From G965232465 sp965276005 (GTDB taxonomy: Bacteria; Pseudomonadota; Alphaproteobacteria; JAQWUY01), in contig OZ254962.1 of NCBI GenBank assembly GCA_965276005.1, positions 682,001 through 746,000 of the forward strand: DNA of 64,000 bases. Direction: 5' to 3'. The notes under the pieces were generated by a model. The model searched no databases. It worked only from the letters and a program-made list of their open reading frames with translations, and was not told where the DNA came from. Position 1 is the first letter of the stretch. Each line of letters begins with the position of its first letter. Shown here piece by piece: positions 52,168 through 60,356 of the stretch. Position numbers and translations under genes: made by a program.

Positions 52168-52827
52168 AAGGGCGGCAAACATTTCGTCTGTTTGCATGCG
52201 GGCGTTGGCGTATACCATGCGGTATCCCAAGCCAGCGGACGCCCCCACCCACTCACCGACAATAGCCCCAATGGGGGCAACGGCCGCCCCCACCCGTAGC
52301 CCCGACCCCAACGCCGGCAACGCATAGGGAAATCGCACAGTAAATAAAATTTTCATATCCGATGCCCCCATAGTTTTGGCAAGGTCGATCAACCCCGTAT
52401 CCGTACGCCTCAAGCCATCGTAAAACGCACTGGTGATAGGAAAAAATATAATAATCACCGCCATAGCGATTTTCGGTGCCATATCGAAGCCCAGCCACAA
52501 CACCAACACCGGGGCAAGAGCATATATGGGTATGGATTGGCTGACCACCAACACGGGGCGCATCACTCGACAAAACAGCGGCGATATGTGCAGCAAAAAC
52601 CCGTTTGCCATAGCCATAATAGTAGCAATAATAAAGCCAAGTATAATTTCCATACCGGTGATTTTCGCATCCGCCATTAACACGGGGAATTTAGCGATAA
52701 ACACTTCGCCCACAGACACCGGCGATGGCAATAAAAACTTGGGTATGGCAAACACGCTGATAACCGCTTGCCAAACCGCCAAAAATGCGGCGATACCAAG
52801 TAGGATACGGGCAATTTTTACTATCAT
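52084..52827 (-). CDS. thiX: ThiX-type ABC permease
   Basis: A 247-residue inner-membrane permease with about six helices and the binding-protein-dependent loop GLIDLAKTMGASDMKILFTVRFPYALPALGSGLRVGAAVAPIGAIVGEWVGASAGLGYRM. The ATG at 52827 overlaps the thiZ stop (ATGA); the frame stays open to 52986 inside thiZ. The last 28 codons are duplicated downstream. With ThiZ and ThiY it should import a pyrimidine precursor of thiamine. Confidence 0.9.
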   Translation of the reverse strand: MIVKIARILLGIAAFLAVWQAVISVFAIPKFLLPSPVSVGEVFIAKFPVLMADAKITGMEIILGFIIATIMAMANGFLLHISPLFCRVMRPVLVVSQSIPIYALAPVLVLWLGFDMAPKIAMAVIIIFFPITSAFYDGLRRTDTGLIDLAKTMGASDMKILFTVRFPYALPALGSGLRVGAAVAPIGAIVGEWVGASAGLGYRMVYANARMQTDEMFAALVVLVAMALILFYTVDVAVKKAVHWQRF

Positions 52828-53519
52828 GTCGCCGTCCCCATCAACCGCTGCCAGACGCTGTCGTATCCCCGTATCACCGCAGTATCTGTCGTCGCCCGGG
52901 GGGCAGGGGTGGCACCGTGCCACACGGGGTGTAAAGTGCCATCGAGAATATAAATGGTATCCGATAGCTTTAACGCCTCCATACAATCGTGCGTCACCAT
53001 GACAACAGTTTTATCGGCTAACATCTGGTAAAACAGCCCTTGACACATATCTTTGGTGATACCGTCAAGAGCGGAAAACGGTTCGTCCATTAACACCACT
53101 GGGGCATCGGTCATCAGGGTGCGTACCAACGCCACCCGCTGTCGCTGTCCACCGGACAGCTGATAGGGATAGGCATGTATTTTATCGCCCAATCCCACTT
53201 GTTGTAACAATGCCATTGCCCGCTGTTTGTCCGATGCGGATATACGACCTTGTATTTTTTTCGCCAGCACCGCATTATTAAGGGCGGTTGCCCAATCGTA
53301 CAGGTAATCCCGTTGCCCCATCCATGCCACTTGTGGCGGCGGGGATACGCTGCCGGTAACGGTGCCTGCCACATCCAGTTTTGCCAGTATCCGCAACAAA
53401 GTAGACTTGCCACAACCGGATTTTCCCAAAATACTTATCCACTGTTTCGGGGCAACGGACAAGTGCACATCGTGAAATACAGGGGTGTTGTCGATGGTGA
53501 TGGATACGGATTGCAACAT
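52824..53519 (-). CDS. thiZ: ThiZ-type ABC ATPase
   Basis: A 231-residue ATPase of the nitrate/sulfonate/ThiZ group. Walker A is GKSGCGKST, the signature is LSGGQRQRVALVR, Walker B is VVLMDEPFSALD and the switch His is in VMVTHDCMEAL. It starts 2 bases after the thiD stop. Confidence 0.9.
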   Translation of the reverse strand: MLQSVSITIDNTPVFHDVHLSVAPKQWISILGKSGCGKSTLLRILAKLDVAGTVTGSVSPPPQVAWMGQRDYLYDWATALNNAVLAKKIQGRISASDKQRAMALLQQVGLGDKIHAYPYQLSGGQRQRVALVRTLMTDAPVVLMDEPFSALDGITKDMCQGLFYQMLADKTVVMVTHDCMEALKLSDTIYILDGTLHPVWHGATPAPRATTDTAVIRGYDSVWQRLMGTAT

Positions 53520-53521
53520 AT

Positions 53522-54391
53522 TTATATCCAGCTGTTGTAAAAATGGTAAATGGGACCGTTGCCCTTGCCCAAACCACCCTTGCCTAAACCACCCTTGTCC
53601 GCCCCTAAGCGATCCGCATATGTTACCGCTTGTGCGATATAAGCGACCGCATTGTGTACAGCCGTGTGCATGCTATCGCCCCGTGCCAAGTACGCCGCTA
53701 TCGCCGATGACAACGCACACCCTGTCCCGTGCGTGTTATGGGTATGCACCCGGGGATTTTGTATACAAAATTGGCTGTTGCCGTCCATATACACATCGGT
53801 TACCGTATCGCCCGGCATGTGTCCGCCCTTCACCAGTACCGCTTTACAGCCCATGTGTAACACTTTTTCTGCCACTTGGTACATATCTGCGGTGCGGGTT
53901 ATCGCCGCTATGCCCAGCATGTCGCACGCCTCAGGCATATTGGGGGTAACAATATCGGCTATCGGCAGCAATACTTCGATCAGCGACTGCAACGCTTCTG
54001 GCTGCAACAAACGGTTGCCAGATTTTGCCACCATCACCGGATCGACAACAAGATTTTTTGCCCGCACAGCCTGTAAAGTATCGGCTACCGCAACGGTCAT
54101 CGGGGCGGTGCCAAGCATACCAACTTTTACCGCTGATATGGGCATATCGCACCATACGGTGGTGATTTGCTGCTGGACAAATGCGGGATCGACCGGGTAT
54201 ATAGCGTCGACCGCTGTAGTGCTTTGGGCGGTAAGGGTGGTAATCGCACAGGTGCCAAACACTTGTAAAGCGGACATCACCTTTATATCCCCCTGAATTC
54301 CCGCCCCGCCGCCACTGTCAGAGCCGGCAATGGTCATAGCCACCGGCACTCCCTGTACGGGGGAAAAATCGGCAGTAGTATGTGTCGACAT
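53522..54391 (-). CDS. thiD: Hydroxymethylpyrimidine (phosphate) kinase
   Basis: A 289-residue ribokinase-fold kinase that phosphorylates HMP and HMP-phosphate. Motifs are AMTIAGSDSGGGAGIQGDIK (near residue 18), VDPVMVAKSGNRLL, VTPNMPEAC, VLVKGGH and the catalytic NTHGTGCALSSAIAA. The C-terminus ends with a short repeat (DKGGLGKGGLGKGNG) not typical of the family. An AGGAG site lies 6 bases before the ATG. It is first in an operon with thiZ, thiX and thiY, so the imported pyrimidine is phosphorylated straight away. Confidence 0.94.
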   Translation of the reverse strand: MSTHTTADFSPVQGVPVAMTIAGSDSGGGAGIQGDIKVMSALQVFGTCAITTLTAQSTTAVDAIYPVDPAFVQQQITTVWCDMPISAVKVGMLGTAPMTVAVADTLQAVRAKNLVVDPVMVAKSGNRLLQPEALQSLIEVLLPIADIVTPNMPEACDMLGIAAITRTADMYQVAEKVLHMGCKAVLVKGGHMPGDTVTDVYMDGNSQFCIQNPRVHTHNTHGTGCALSSAIAAYLARGDSMHTAVHNAVAYIAQAVTYADRLGADKGGLGKGGLGKGNGPIYHFYNSWI

Positions 54392-54471
54392 ATGATGCTC
54401 CTATAAAATCAGTATATTATGTGCCGTATAAAACGATTGTGCCGGTTATTATCGGTTTGTGGCTTGTTTGG

Positions 54472-54599
54472 CGAGTCTAGGGGGCTTCGCCCCCGCTCGT
54501 TTAATGTGGATTTTACCGTGCTTCGCACGACAAAATACCACACTCGCTCCCCCGGCTCTGCACCACATCGGGCTAAAGCCCTCAGCGGTTGCAACCGCT
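54472..54599. other. Block of four hairpins between TPP riboswitch and thiD
   Basis: In plus-strand order: GGGGGC-TTC-GCCCCC (54480-54494, with CGAG/CTCG outside it); CGTGC-TTC-GCACG (54517-54529) within a longer stem GTGG-ATTTT...AAAAT-A-CCAC (54506-54541); GGGCT-AA-AGCCC (54570-54581, one base off centre); and the 16-base palindrome AGCGGTTGCAACCGCT (54584-54599), followed by TTTT on the plus strand. Read on the minus strand, the first two contain GCGAAGC, a very stable mini-hairpin. The block is GC-rich in an AT-rich gap and stop-poor in several frames, like a palindromic repeat element. Confidence 0.6.
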
Positions 54600-54660
54600 T
54601 TTAATACAACCTTCTTACATGGCATATTTTGGGAAATAAGGTATTGACACATACAAAACC

Positions 54661-54732
54661 ATTCCCTACGCCAGTTTTAACTAAACAGGTTCAACGGGTG
54701 TTGTCTCAACTGTGTATCACAGTACCCCGATG
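54661..54732 (-). ncRNA. TPP riboswitch (THI element)
   Basis: Read on the minus strand from 54732: CGGGGT, then TTGAGAC, ACCCGTTGAACCTG, and AACTGGCGTAGGGA. These are the conserved TPP aptamer segments (CTGAGA, ACCC..GAACCTG, CGTAGGGA) in correct order and spacing. It lies 270 bases upstream of thiD, so the leader is unusually long. The gap 54392-54808 (417 bases) also holds the four-hairpin block and the ubiH-side promoter. A U-run terminator directly after the aptamer is not visible, so control may act on translation or on a distant structure. Confidence 0.93.
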
Positions 54733-54773
54733 GTTCGATGTGCAGTATACAGACAATATGTGATACTGTCAAG

Positions 54774-54802
54774 TTGTTATTTGTTGCCAAATGGTGTATA
54801 CT
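54774..54802 (+). promoter_or_regulatory. Promoter of the UbiH-like gene, predicts a leaderless mRNA
   Basis: TTGTTA (54774-54779), 17 bases, TATACT (54797-54802). The ATG at 54809 is 7 bases after the -10, at the expected transcription start, and there is no ribosome site. Confidence 0.65.
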
Positions 54803-54808
54803 GAATCC

Positions 54809-56041
54809 ATGACAGACCACAACACAAAACACACACAGCATACCCCCGTACTCATTGTCGGCGGCGGGCTGGCGGGGTTGTCGTTGGCGTTAATGCTGGG
54901 TAAATACCAGCTGCCTACGGTTTTACTGGACGCCTGCCCTGCCCCTGCGGAGACGCTACAAGGCGACATGCGTACCACCGCCTTTATGCCGTCGTCCGTA
55001 CAGTACTTGCGAGCATTGGGGGTATGGGACTCCTTGAGCCCGTGTGCCTGCCCGTTGGAAACCCTGCGGATTATCCCGATTATCCACAAAAACTATAGAA
55101 ACCAAATGGGGCAAGCGATCGACTTTAACGCCGCCGATGCGGATATAGCGGCATTGGCATATAACCTAGACAACCATACTTTACGGGCTGTGTTGTGCGA
55201 TGCCATCGCCGCCTGTGATAAGGTTACGCACCTGTTTAACACCCCTGCTACCGATATGATGCAGGTCGATACGGATTGGCACATAACCACAGCAGCACAT
55301 ATATACACGGCTGATGTGATTGTGGCGGCGGACGGGCGGCAGTCGTTTATACGGCAAAAATCGGGAATCACCTGCGACACCCACGACTATCAACAAACCG
55401 CCCTAGTATGCACTGTACAGCACACAAAACCACACCATAACACATCGACAGAAATGATGTATGCGGACGGGGCGTTTACCTTAGTGCCGATGCCAAACCC
55501 CAACCGATCGGCGGTGGTATGGGTGGAAAAAACCAACTACGCCAACAGCCTAATAACGGGCGACACACAGCACCTGCACACCGCATTTATGAACAAAACG
55601 CAAGGACTATGGGGGCATTGTGACATCGTATCCGCTGTACAATCGTTTCCTTTGCACACCCACATAGCCCATACCCATATTGTCGACAACATCGCCCTCA
55701 TTGGCGAAAGCCATCACGGATTAACGCCCGTTGCCGCACAGGGTTTAAATTTATCTTTACGGGACAGTGCGGTACTAGCGGAATTGCTGATTGCCGCCCA
55801 CGCCGATAGCTGGCACATAGCGACCGTGTTACAGACATACAAAAACGCCCGCCTCAGCGATATAAAAACCCGCAGTATATCGACAACCCTGTTTCACAAC
55901 ATGGCACGGGCAGCCGATCCCCTATCGCTGGGCATCAAGACCTTTGCAGCAAGTGTCTTTAACCGCACCAAAACCGCCCGTAAATTGGTCATAAAAGCCG
56001 GATTATCGCTGCCCGGGGGGACGCCAAAATTTATGTGCTGA
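54809..56041 (+). CDS. UbiH/UbiF/VisC-family FAD monooxygenase
   Basis: A 410-residue flavoprotein hydroxylase. Motifs are VLIVGGGLAGLSLALML (dinucleotide site), VIVAADGRQSFIRQKSG (DG motif) and IALIGESHHGLTPVAAQGLNLSLRDSAVLAELL (second FAD site). The last region has the ubiquinone-hydroxylase form of the motif, and GES replaces the usual GDA/GNA. The probable role is ring hydroxylation in ubiquinone synthesis; which position cannot be told. The start at 54809 is set by the promoter; the open frame begins at 54791. Confidence 0.88.
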   Translation: MTDHNTKHTQHTPVLIVGGGLAGLSLALMLGKYQLPTVLLDACPAPAETLQGDMRTTAFMPSSVQYLRALGVWDSLSPCACPLETLRIIPIIHKNYRNQMGQAIDFNAADADIAALAYNLDNHTLRAVLCDAIAACDKVTHLFNTPATDMMQVDTDWHITTAAHIYTADVIVAADGRQSFIRQKSGITCDTHDYQQTALVCTVQHTKPHHNTSTEMMYADGAFTLVPMPNPNRSAVVWVEKTNYANSLITGDTQHLHTAFMNKTQGLWGHCDIVSAVQSFPLHTHIAHTHIVDNIALIGESHHGLTPVAAQGLNLSLRDSAVLAELLIAAHADSWHIATVLQTYKNARLSDIKTRSISTTLFHNMARAADPLSLGIKTFAASVFNRTKTARKLVIKAGLSLPGGTPKFMC

Positions 56042-56141
56042 TATTGTCATAACTATACTAGACAAACCCATCAAAACTATATATACTGCTTACGCATAGC
56101 ATATGTGTAGCACATTAAATGTATGAATAAAGGAGAGATAC

Positions 56142-57131
56142 ATGAAAAAACTATTTTTATTACTTGTAACCGCTGGTTTTGCCACCCTTGCAGTGGCGGG
56201 ATCTACCAGTCCTGCGATCGTCTATGCGTTGGGGTCGAAAAACGACAGATCGTTTAACGAATCGGCGTATAAAGGCATGGATAAGTTCAAACGAGACACA
56301 GGCATCGCCTACCGGGAGTTCGAACCCACCGCAGCGGTACAATACGAACAAGCCTTGCGGAAATTTTCGCAACGGGGGTCGAATCCCGTTATTTCTATTG
56401 GCTTTGACCAAGCCCAAGCACTGGACAACATAGCCGCTGAATTTCCCGATAAAAGCTACGCTATCATCGATATGGTTGTCGGTAAACCGAATGTAAAAAG
56501 TATTATCTTCCGTGAACAAGAAGGATCCTTCTTGGTGGGCATGCTGGCGGCGATGGCAACCAAAACCGATACTATCGGTTTTGTCGGCGGTATGGATATT
56601 CCGCTGGTCTGGGCATTTGGCTGTGGCTATGAACAAGGGGCAAAATATGTCAATCCAAACATCAGAGTCGTTTACAACATGACCGGTACGGACTACACCG
56701 CATGGAACAATCCGGGGCGGGCGTCCGAGCTGGCAAAATCGCAAATCGAGAAGGGCTCTGACATCACCTTTGCCGCCGCTGGTGCGTCTGGGTTGGGGGC
56801 GTTACAAGCCACCGCTGATGCGGGCAAACTGGGTATTGGTGTCGATGCCAATCAAAACTACTTGCACCCGAACAACATGTTGACTTCGATGTTAAAAAAA
56901 GTCGATGTGGCGATTTATAAAGTCCTAGACTCCCATAAAAATGGCACATTTAGCGGCGGTATCGAAGCACTTGGCTTGTCCGAAGGGGCTGTCGGTTGGG
57001 CACTCGATGAATACAACGAACATCTCATCACCATCGCCATGAAACGCAAGGTCGATCAAGCAGAAGCCGACATCGTTAGCGGTAAAATCAAAGTACACGA
57101 TTACCGGGCAACCAACAGCTGTACCTACTAA
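56142..57131 (+). CDS. BMP-family ABC substrate-binding protein
   Basis: A 329-residue periplasmic protein. The signal peptide MKKLFLLLVTAGFATLAVA has no lipobox Cys. Family segments are VYALGSKNDRSFNESAYKGMDKF, VISIGFDQAQALDNIAAEFPDKSYAIID, EGSFLVGMLAAMATKTDTIGFVGGMDIPLVWAFGCGYEQGAKYVNP and IGVDANQNYL. BMP proteins bind nucleosides or other ligands for ABC importers, but no permease or ATPase gene is adjacent. An AGGAGAG site precedes the ATG. The nucleosidase gene 92 bases downstream suggests a purine nucleoside-type ligand, by inference. Confidence 0.9.
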   Translation: MKKLFLLLVTAGFATLAVAGSTSPAIVYALGSKNDRSFNESAYKGMDKFKRDTGIAYREFEPTAAVQYEQALRKFSQRGSNPVISIGFDQAQALDNIAAEFPDKSYAIIDMVVGKPNVKSIIFREQEGSFLVGMLAAMATKTDTIGFVGGMDIPLVWAFGCGYEQGAKYVNPNIRVVYNMTGTDYTAWNNPGRASELAKSQIEKGSDITFAAAGASGLGALQATADAGKLGIGVDANQNYLHPNNMLTSMLKKVDVAIYKVLDSHKNGTFSGGIEALGLSEGAVGWALDEYNEHLITIAMKRKVDQAEADIVSGKIKVHDYRATNSCTY

Positions 57132-57169
57132 TATGCGTACAACGCAAGCACTATAAGCACTGTGGCTTT

Positions 57170-57188
57170 GCCCCCTGTGATAGGGGGC
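57170..57188 (+). other. GC-rich hairpin between the BMP and nucleosidase genes
   Basis: GCCCCCT (57170-57176) pairs with AGGGGGC (57182-57188) around GTGAT. No T-run follows. It may be a 3' stabiliser that gives more binding protein than enzyme from a shared transcript. Confidence 0.55.
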
Positions 57189-57223
57189 GGGTCTGTGTGG
57201 TAAAAAACAAGGAGGCACCCCCC

Positions 57224-57961
57224 ATGACATTAGGCATTATATCCGCCATGCACGACGAACTGACCCACCTCCTGCAAAACAGCACCCCAACGGTTACCAA
57301 AATTGGCGGGGTGACATTTTATCGCACCTCTATCGAGGGTAGCGATGCGGTGCTGGTGGTGTCGGGTATCGGCAAGACGAACGCCGCTTTTATCACCACC
57401 GTATTATGTCACCAGTTTCGATGTGAAAAAATCGTATTTTCTGGGGTTGGTGGCGGTATCGACAGCCGCCTAAAAATCGGCGACATCGTTATATCCACCG
57501 ATGCCATTTGTGTAGACTATGGACGGTTGCAAGACGATACCTACACCGTATACCAACCCGGCAGCGACCCAACCCCAGACAACACAGACACCACACACGG
57601 CTACACAATCGACCCCGCTTTAAAAAACAGCATCTCCATTCCCAGTACAAAGGGCTTAAACCCCGTACAGGGACACCCGCCAACAATCGTTTGGGGCAAA
57701 GTGCTAACAGCGGATACTTTTTTGGCATGTGCCCACACCCGCAAAAAATACTGGGACACCTACCAAGCCCAAGCATACGCCATGGAAGACGCATCGATTG
57801 CCCAAGTATGCCAACGGTTTCACACCGCATGGGTTACTGTACGGGCGGTATCCGACCTAGCCGGAGAAAGTGCCAGCATAGCGTTTGAACAATTCCTAAA
57901 CCTAACCACTTATAACGCAGCGGTTGTAACCCGCCATATTATACGCTGTATCGGCACTTAA
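57224..57961 (+). CDS. mtnN: 5'-methylthioadenosine/S-adenosylhomocysteine nucleosidase-type enzyme
   Basis: A 245-residue nucleoside phosphorylase-fold protein starting MTLGIISAMHDELTHLL with an AAGGAGG site 9 bases upstream; the frame opens at 57197. Landmarks are VVSGIGKTNAAFITTVL, FSGVGGGIDSRLKIGDIVIS, the ribose-binding AMEDASIAQVC and catalytic Asp in VRAVSDLAGESA. The family cleaves adenine from MTA, SAH or 5'-deoxyadenosine. MED replaces the commoner MEG/MEA. It may act instead on another nucleoside taken up by the BMP system. Confidence 0.87.
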   Translation: MTLGIISAMHDELTHLLQNSTPTVTKIGGVTFYRTSIEGSDAVLVVSGIGKTNAAFITTVLCHQFRCEKIVFSGVGGGIDSRLKIGDIVISTDAICVDYGRLQDDTYTVYQPGSDPTPDNTDTTHGYTIDPALKNSISIPSTKGLNPVQGHPPTIVWGKVLTADTFLACAHTRKKYWDTYQAQAYAMEDASIAQVCQRFHTAWVTVRAVSDLAGESASIAFEQFLNLTTYNAAVVTRHIIRCIGT

Positions 57962-57988
57962 ACACATTAAAACAGCAAGCCTGTATAT

Positions 57989-58579
57989 ATGACAAAAAGT
58001 ACACCTGAATTTGTTATTATCGCTGGTCCCAACGGGGCAGGTAAGACGACGACAGCGTCTAAGCTATTGCAATCAGGTGCACAGTTTCCTTATATCAATG
58101 CCGATGAAATATATAAAAGCATTGATCCTGACAATATAAAACCGACCAGCTTGCATATATCCGCAGGCAAAATAGCCATTAACGCCGCAAGGTCTTGTAT
58201 TGCCAATCGACACACATTCGTGATGGAGACAACCTTATCCGGCACCCTACATACCAAATTGATACAACAAGCCCGTAAACAAGGTTTTAAAATCAGTCTG
58301 TTTTATGTGTATTTAAACAGCCCCGAACTGGCAATACAACGGGTAAAATCCCGTATTGCACTAGGTGGACACAGCATTCCCGAACACACCATTCGCAACA
58401 GGTACAACAAAAGCCTATACAATTTGGTAAATGCCTACCTGCCCATAGTCGACCAAGCCCGTATTGTCGATAACAGCCATAAAAATAAAAACCTATTGAC
58501 AATCTCAATAATCGATGGTAGTATGGAGACTGTAGTCGACAGAAACATTTGGAATACCATACGAGGATATAAAATATGA
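57989..58579 (+). CDS. Zeta-toxin-like P-loop kinase
   Basis: A 196-residue protein. Walker A is GPNGAGKTT (residues 13-21), followed by YINADEIYKSI (zeta-type substrate Asp), FVMETTLSG and a lid with KSRIALGGHSIPEHTIRNRYNKSLYNL. This pattern is found in zeta toxins, which phosphorylate UDP-N-acetyl sugars, and in many uncharacterised chromosomal homologues. No epsilon antitoxin is recognisable, but a 65-codon gene overlaps its stop by 4 bases. It could be a toxin or a housekeeping small-molecule kinase. Confidence 0.82.
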   Translation: MTKSTPEFVIIAGPNGAGKTTTASKLLQSGAQFPYINADEIYKSIDPDNIKPTSLHISAGKIAINAARSCIANRHTFVMETTLSGTLHTKLIQQARKQGFKISLFYVYLNSPELAIQRVKSRIALGGHSIPEHTIRNRYNKSLYNLVNAYLPIVDQARIVDNSHKNKNLLTISIIDGSMETVVDRNIWNTIRGYKI

Positions 58580-58773
58580 CACAGACATCACCTAAAGATA
58601 TGACGCAGGAATCGTCTTCATTAGACACATTGGAATTGCTAACCCAAGCCCTAAACGAAGCCATAGCCGAAGGTCCAAAGGGCGACCCCCTACAGTCATG
58701 TGAGTTCGGGTGGGAGCATCCGTTTTTCATAGCCAAAGATCCAAAAGGCGACCCCCTACAAGGCGTACGCTAG
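58576..58773 (+). CDS. Small acidic protein coupled to the zeta-like kinase
   Basis: 65 residues, acidic and Ser/Thr-rich at the N-terminus with a possible helix (SLDTLELLTQALNEAIAEG). The motif (G/D)PKGDPLQ occurs twice (near residues 33 and 55), and the DNA of these copies is almost the same. The ATG lies inside the kinase stop (ATGA), so the two are translated together. No family recognised. Antitoxin or accessory subunit is the natural guess. Confidence 0.6.
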   Translation: MTQTSPKDMTQESSSLDTLELLTQALNEAIAEGPKGDPLQSCEFGWEHPFFIAKDPKGDPLQGVR

Positions 58774-58798
58774 CTTGCCAATCGCAGGTGTGCCCCCC

Positions 58799-58842
58799 GT
58801 GTAACGCTGGTGCCCTGTTTGGGTGTAATGCTGGTGTTCTGT
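58799..58842 (+). repeat. Short direct repeats downstream of the kinase pair
   Basis: GTGTAACGCTGGTGCCCTGT (58799-58818) recurs with three changes at 58823-58842. A related CCCCACGCCC segment occurs at about 58854 and 58917. The 196-base gap 58774-58969 holds nothing else I can support. Confidence 0.5.
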
Positions 58843-58969
58843 GTGGTTCTTACACCCCACGCCCCCATAATGTGGAACAACTTGCTGCCGCCCGTATAAC
58901 GGTGGTGGTTTGCTGTACCCCACGCCCGTAACACTTACGGTTTTCTACACTCCACTCTCCCCCACACCG

Positions 58970-60250
58970 CTAGTTTTGTGTCGTATCGACCACTACGCAC
59001 GATAAGGCGGTGGCGTCTAGTACGGTGGTACACACGGATTGTGCCACCTGTTGGCTAAGCCCGATAATCTGTGATTGGTATATGGTCATATTGCGTTTTG
59101 TGCGTTGTTGTACATATACTTTTGCCGATGGCAATGTGGGGATTAAGCCCATAACTTGGGCGGCGTACCCGTATGCGGATTCCCGGTTGCGGTACGCCCC
59201 TACTTGCACGCCCCATGCTCCGCCTACCTGTGTTTTTTGCAACATAGCCGCTGCTGTATTGCCTTGTACCGCCTGTGCCGCCTGTACTGCCCCGTAGGAT
59301 TGGCGGCTGTCGGTTGCCATTTGCAGTGCCGCTAGTACGGGTTTAATAGGTTTATCCGATATGTTATCCCGTTTTGCCTGACCGATTGTGTCCATGTCCA
59401 AAGGGCGGGTCGCCATATGGCGATATACCCGAAACCCTTTGTCTAATAAAGATGTCATATGCGAATCCCTACGGGTACCGCTTACCCCGCCGAACACTAC
59501 GCCGATCAGCCGCTTGTCGCCCCGTTTGACCGAAGTTACCAGATTGAACCCGGAGGCATTGATAAAGCCGGTTTTGATACCGTCCGCCCCTTTATACGAC
59601 CGTAACAATTTGTTGTGGTTGCCAAATTTTATCCCCTTGTAGGTAAATGTACGGACACTAAAATAGGCGTAATATTCGGGAAAATCTGTTAAAATCTGCC
59701 GCCCCAGTTTTGCCATATCACGGGCGGTGGTTACCTGTGCCCGGTGGTGCAGACCGCTGGCGTTGCGGAAGGTGGTGTTGTGCATGCCGATGTGCCGAGC
59801 TTTTTGGGTCATTTGCTTGGCAAAGTTGGCTTCTGTTCCCCCCAATGCTTCGGCGATAACCACCGCCGCATCGTTGGCAGATTTGGTCACCAACGCCAAA
59901 ATAATATTTTTTACGCTGATGGTTTCGCCAACCCTAAGCCCCAATTTACTGGGGCTTTGCTGCGTGGCTTTCCTCGAAGTTTTAAACTGTTGATCCAGTG
60001 TAATCCGTCCCGACTGCAACGCCTCAAACACCATATACAAGGTCATAATCTTGGTTAAAGACGCCGGGTAGCGCTGTAAATCCGCCCGCCGGGCGTATAA
60101 CACTTTGCCGCTTTCATAGTCCATTAAAATCGACGCATACTTACCCGGTTGCACACTTGCCGCCGCATGGGCGGTCGCATAGATAAACGGCACAAAAGCA
60201 AACAGCCCAACACACGCAAGCCGCACACACAAGCGATTTAAAAGTGTCAT
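58970..60250 (-). CDS. D-alanyl-D-alanine carboxypeptidase with C-terminal SPOR domain
   Basis: A 426-residue periplasmic enzyme. The signal peptide (about 1-30, ending AHAA) precedes a PBP5-type transpeptidase domain with Ser64-x-x-Lys67 (SLTK), Ser124-x-Asn126 (SAN) and Lys226-Thr-Gly (KTG). The usual PBP5 beta-rich domain and amphipathic anchor are absent. Instead residues about 340-415 (GGAWGVQVGAYRNRESAYGYAAQVMG...) look like a SPOR domain, which binds denuded septal peptidoglycan. It removes the terminal D-Ala of pentapeptides; the SPOR tail would direct it to the division site. An AGAGGA site precedes the ATG. Confidence 0.9.
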   Translation of the reverse strand: MTLLNRLCVRLACVGLFAFVPFIYATAHAAASVQPGKYASILMDYESGKVLYARRADLQRYPASLTKIMTLYMVFEALQSGRITLDQQFKTSRKATQQSPSKLGLRVGETISVKNIILALVTKSANDAAVVIAEALGGTEANFAKQMTQKARHIGMHNTTFRNASGLHHRAQVTTARDMAKLGRQILTDFPEYYAYFSVRTFTYKGIKFGNHNKLLRSYKGADGIKTGFINASGFNLVTSVKRGDKRLIGVVFGGVSGTRRDSHMTSLLDKGFRVYRHMATRPLDMDTIGQAKRDNISDKPIKPVLAALQMATDSRQSYGAVQAAQAVQGNTAAAMLQKTQVGGAWGVQVGAYRNRESAYGYAAQVMGLIPTLPSAKVYVQQRTKRNMTIYQSQIIGLSQQVAQSVCTTVLDATALSCVVVDTTQN

Positions 60251-60302
60251 ATATTCCTCTCTTTACATAAAAAACATAAAAAATCGTTTCCCCACCATAC
60301 AC

Positions 60303-60349
60303 GAATCGTAAAAGAATCGCAACATAAAATATGTTTTTTGTGCTATAAT
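60303..60349 (+). promoter_or_regulatory. rnhB promoter with GANTC sites, predicts a leaderless mRNA
   Basis: TGCTATAAT (60341-60349) is an extended -10 with a perfect TATAAT. The ATG at 60357 is 8 bases past it, at the expected transcription start, with no ribosome site. Two GAATC sites (60303-60307 and 60314-60318), targets of CcrM, lie in the -35 region. Confidence 0.6.
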
Positions 60350-60356
60350 CGTACAA

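Noticed and set aside
52025..52325. Several minus-strand frames rich in Gly/Arg (GVGGYGIAIVLHGRCGG repeated)
   Set aside because: They are alternative-frame readings of the thiX end and its duplicate, not proteins.
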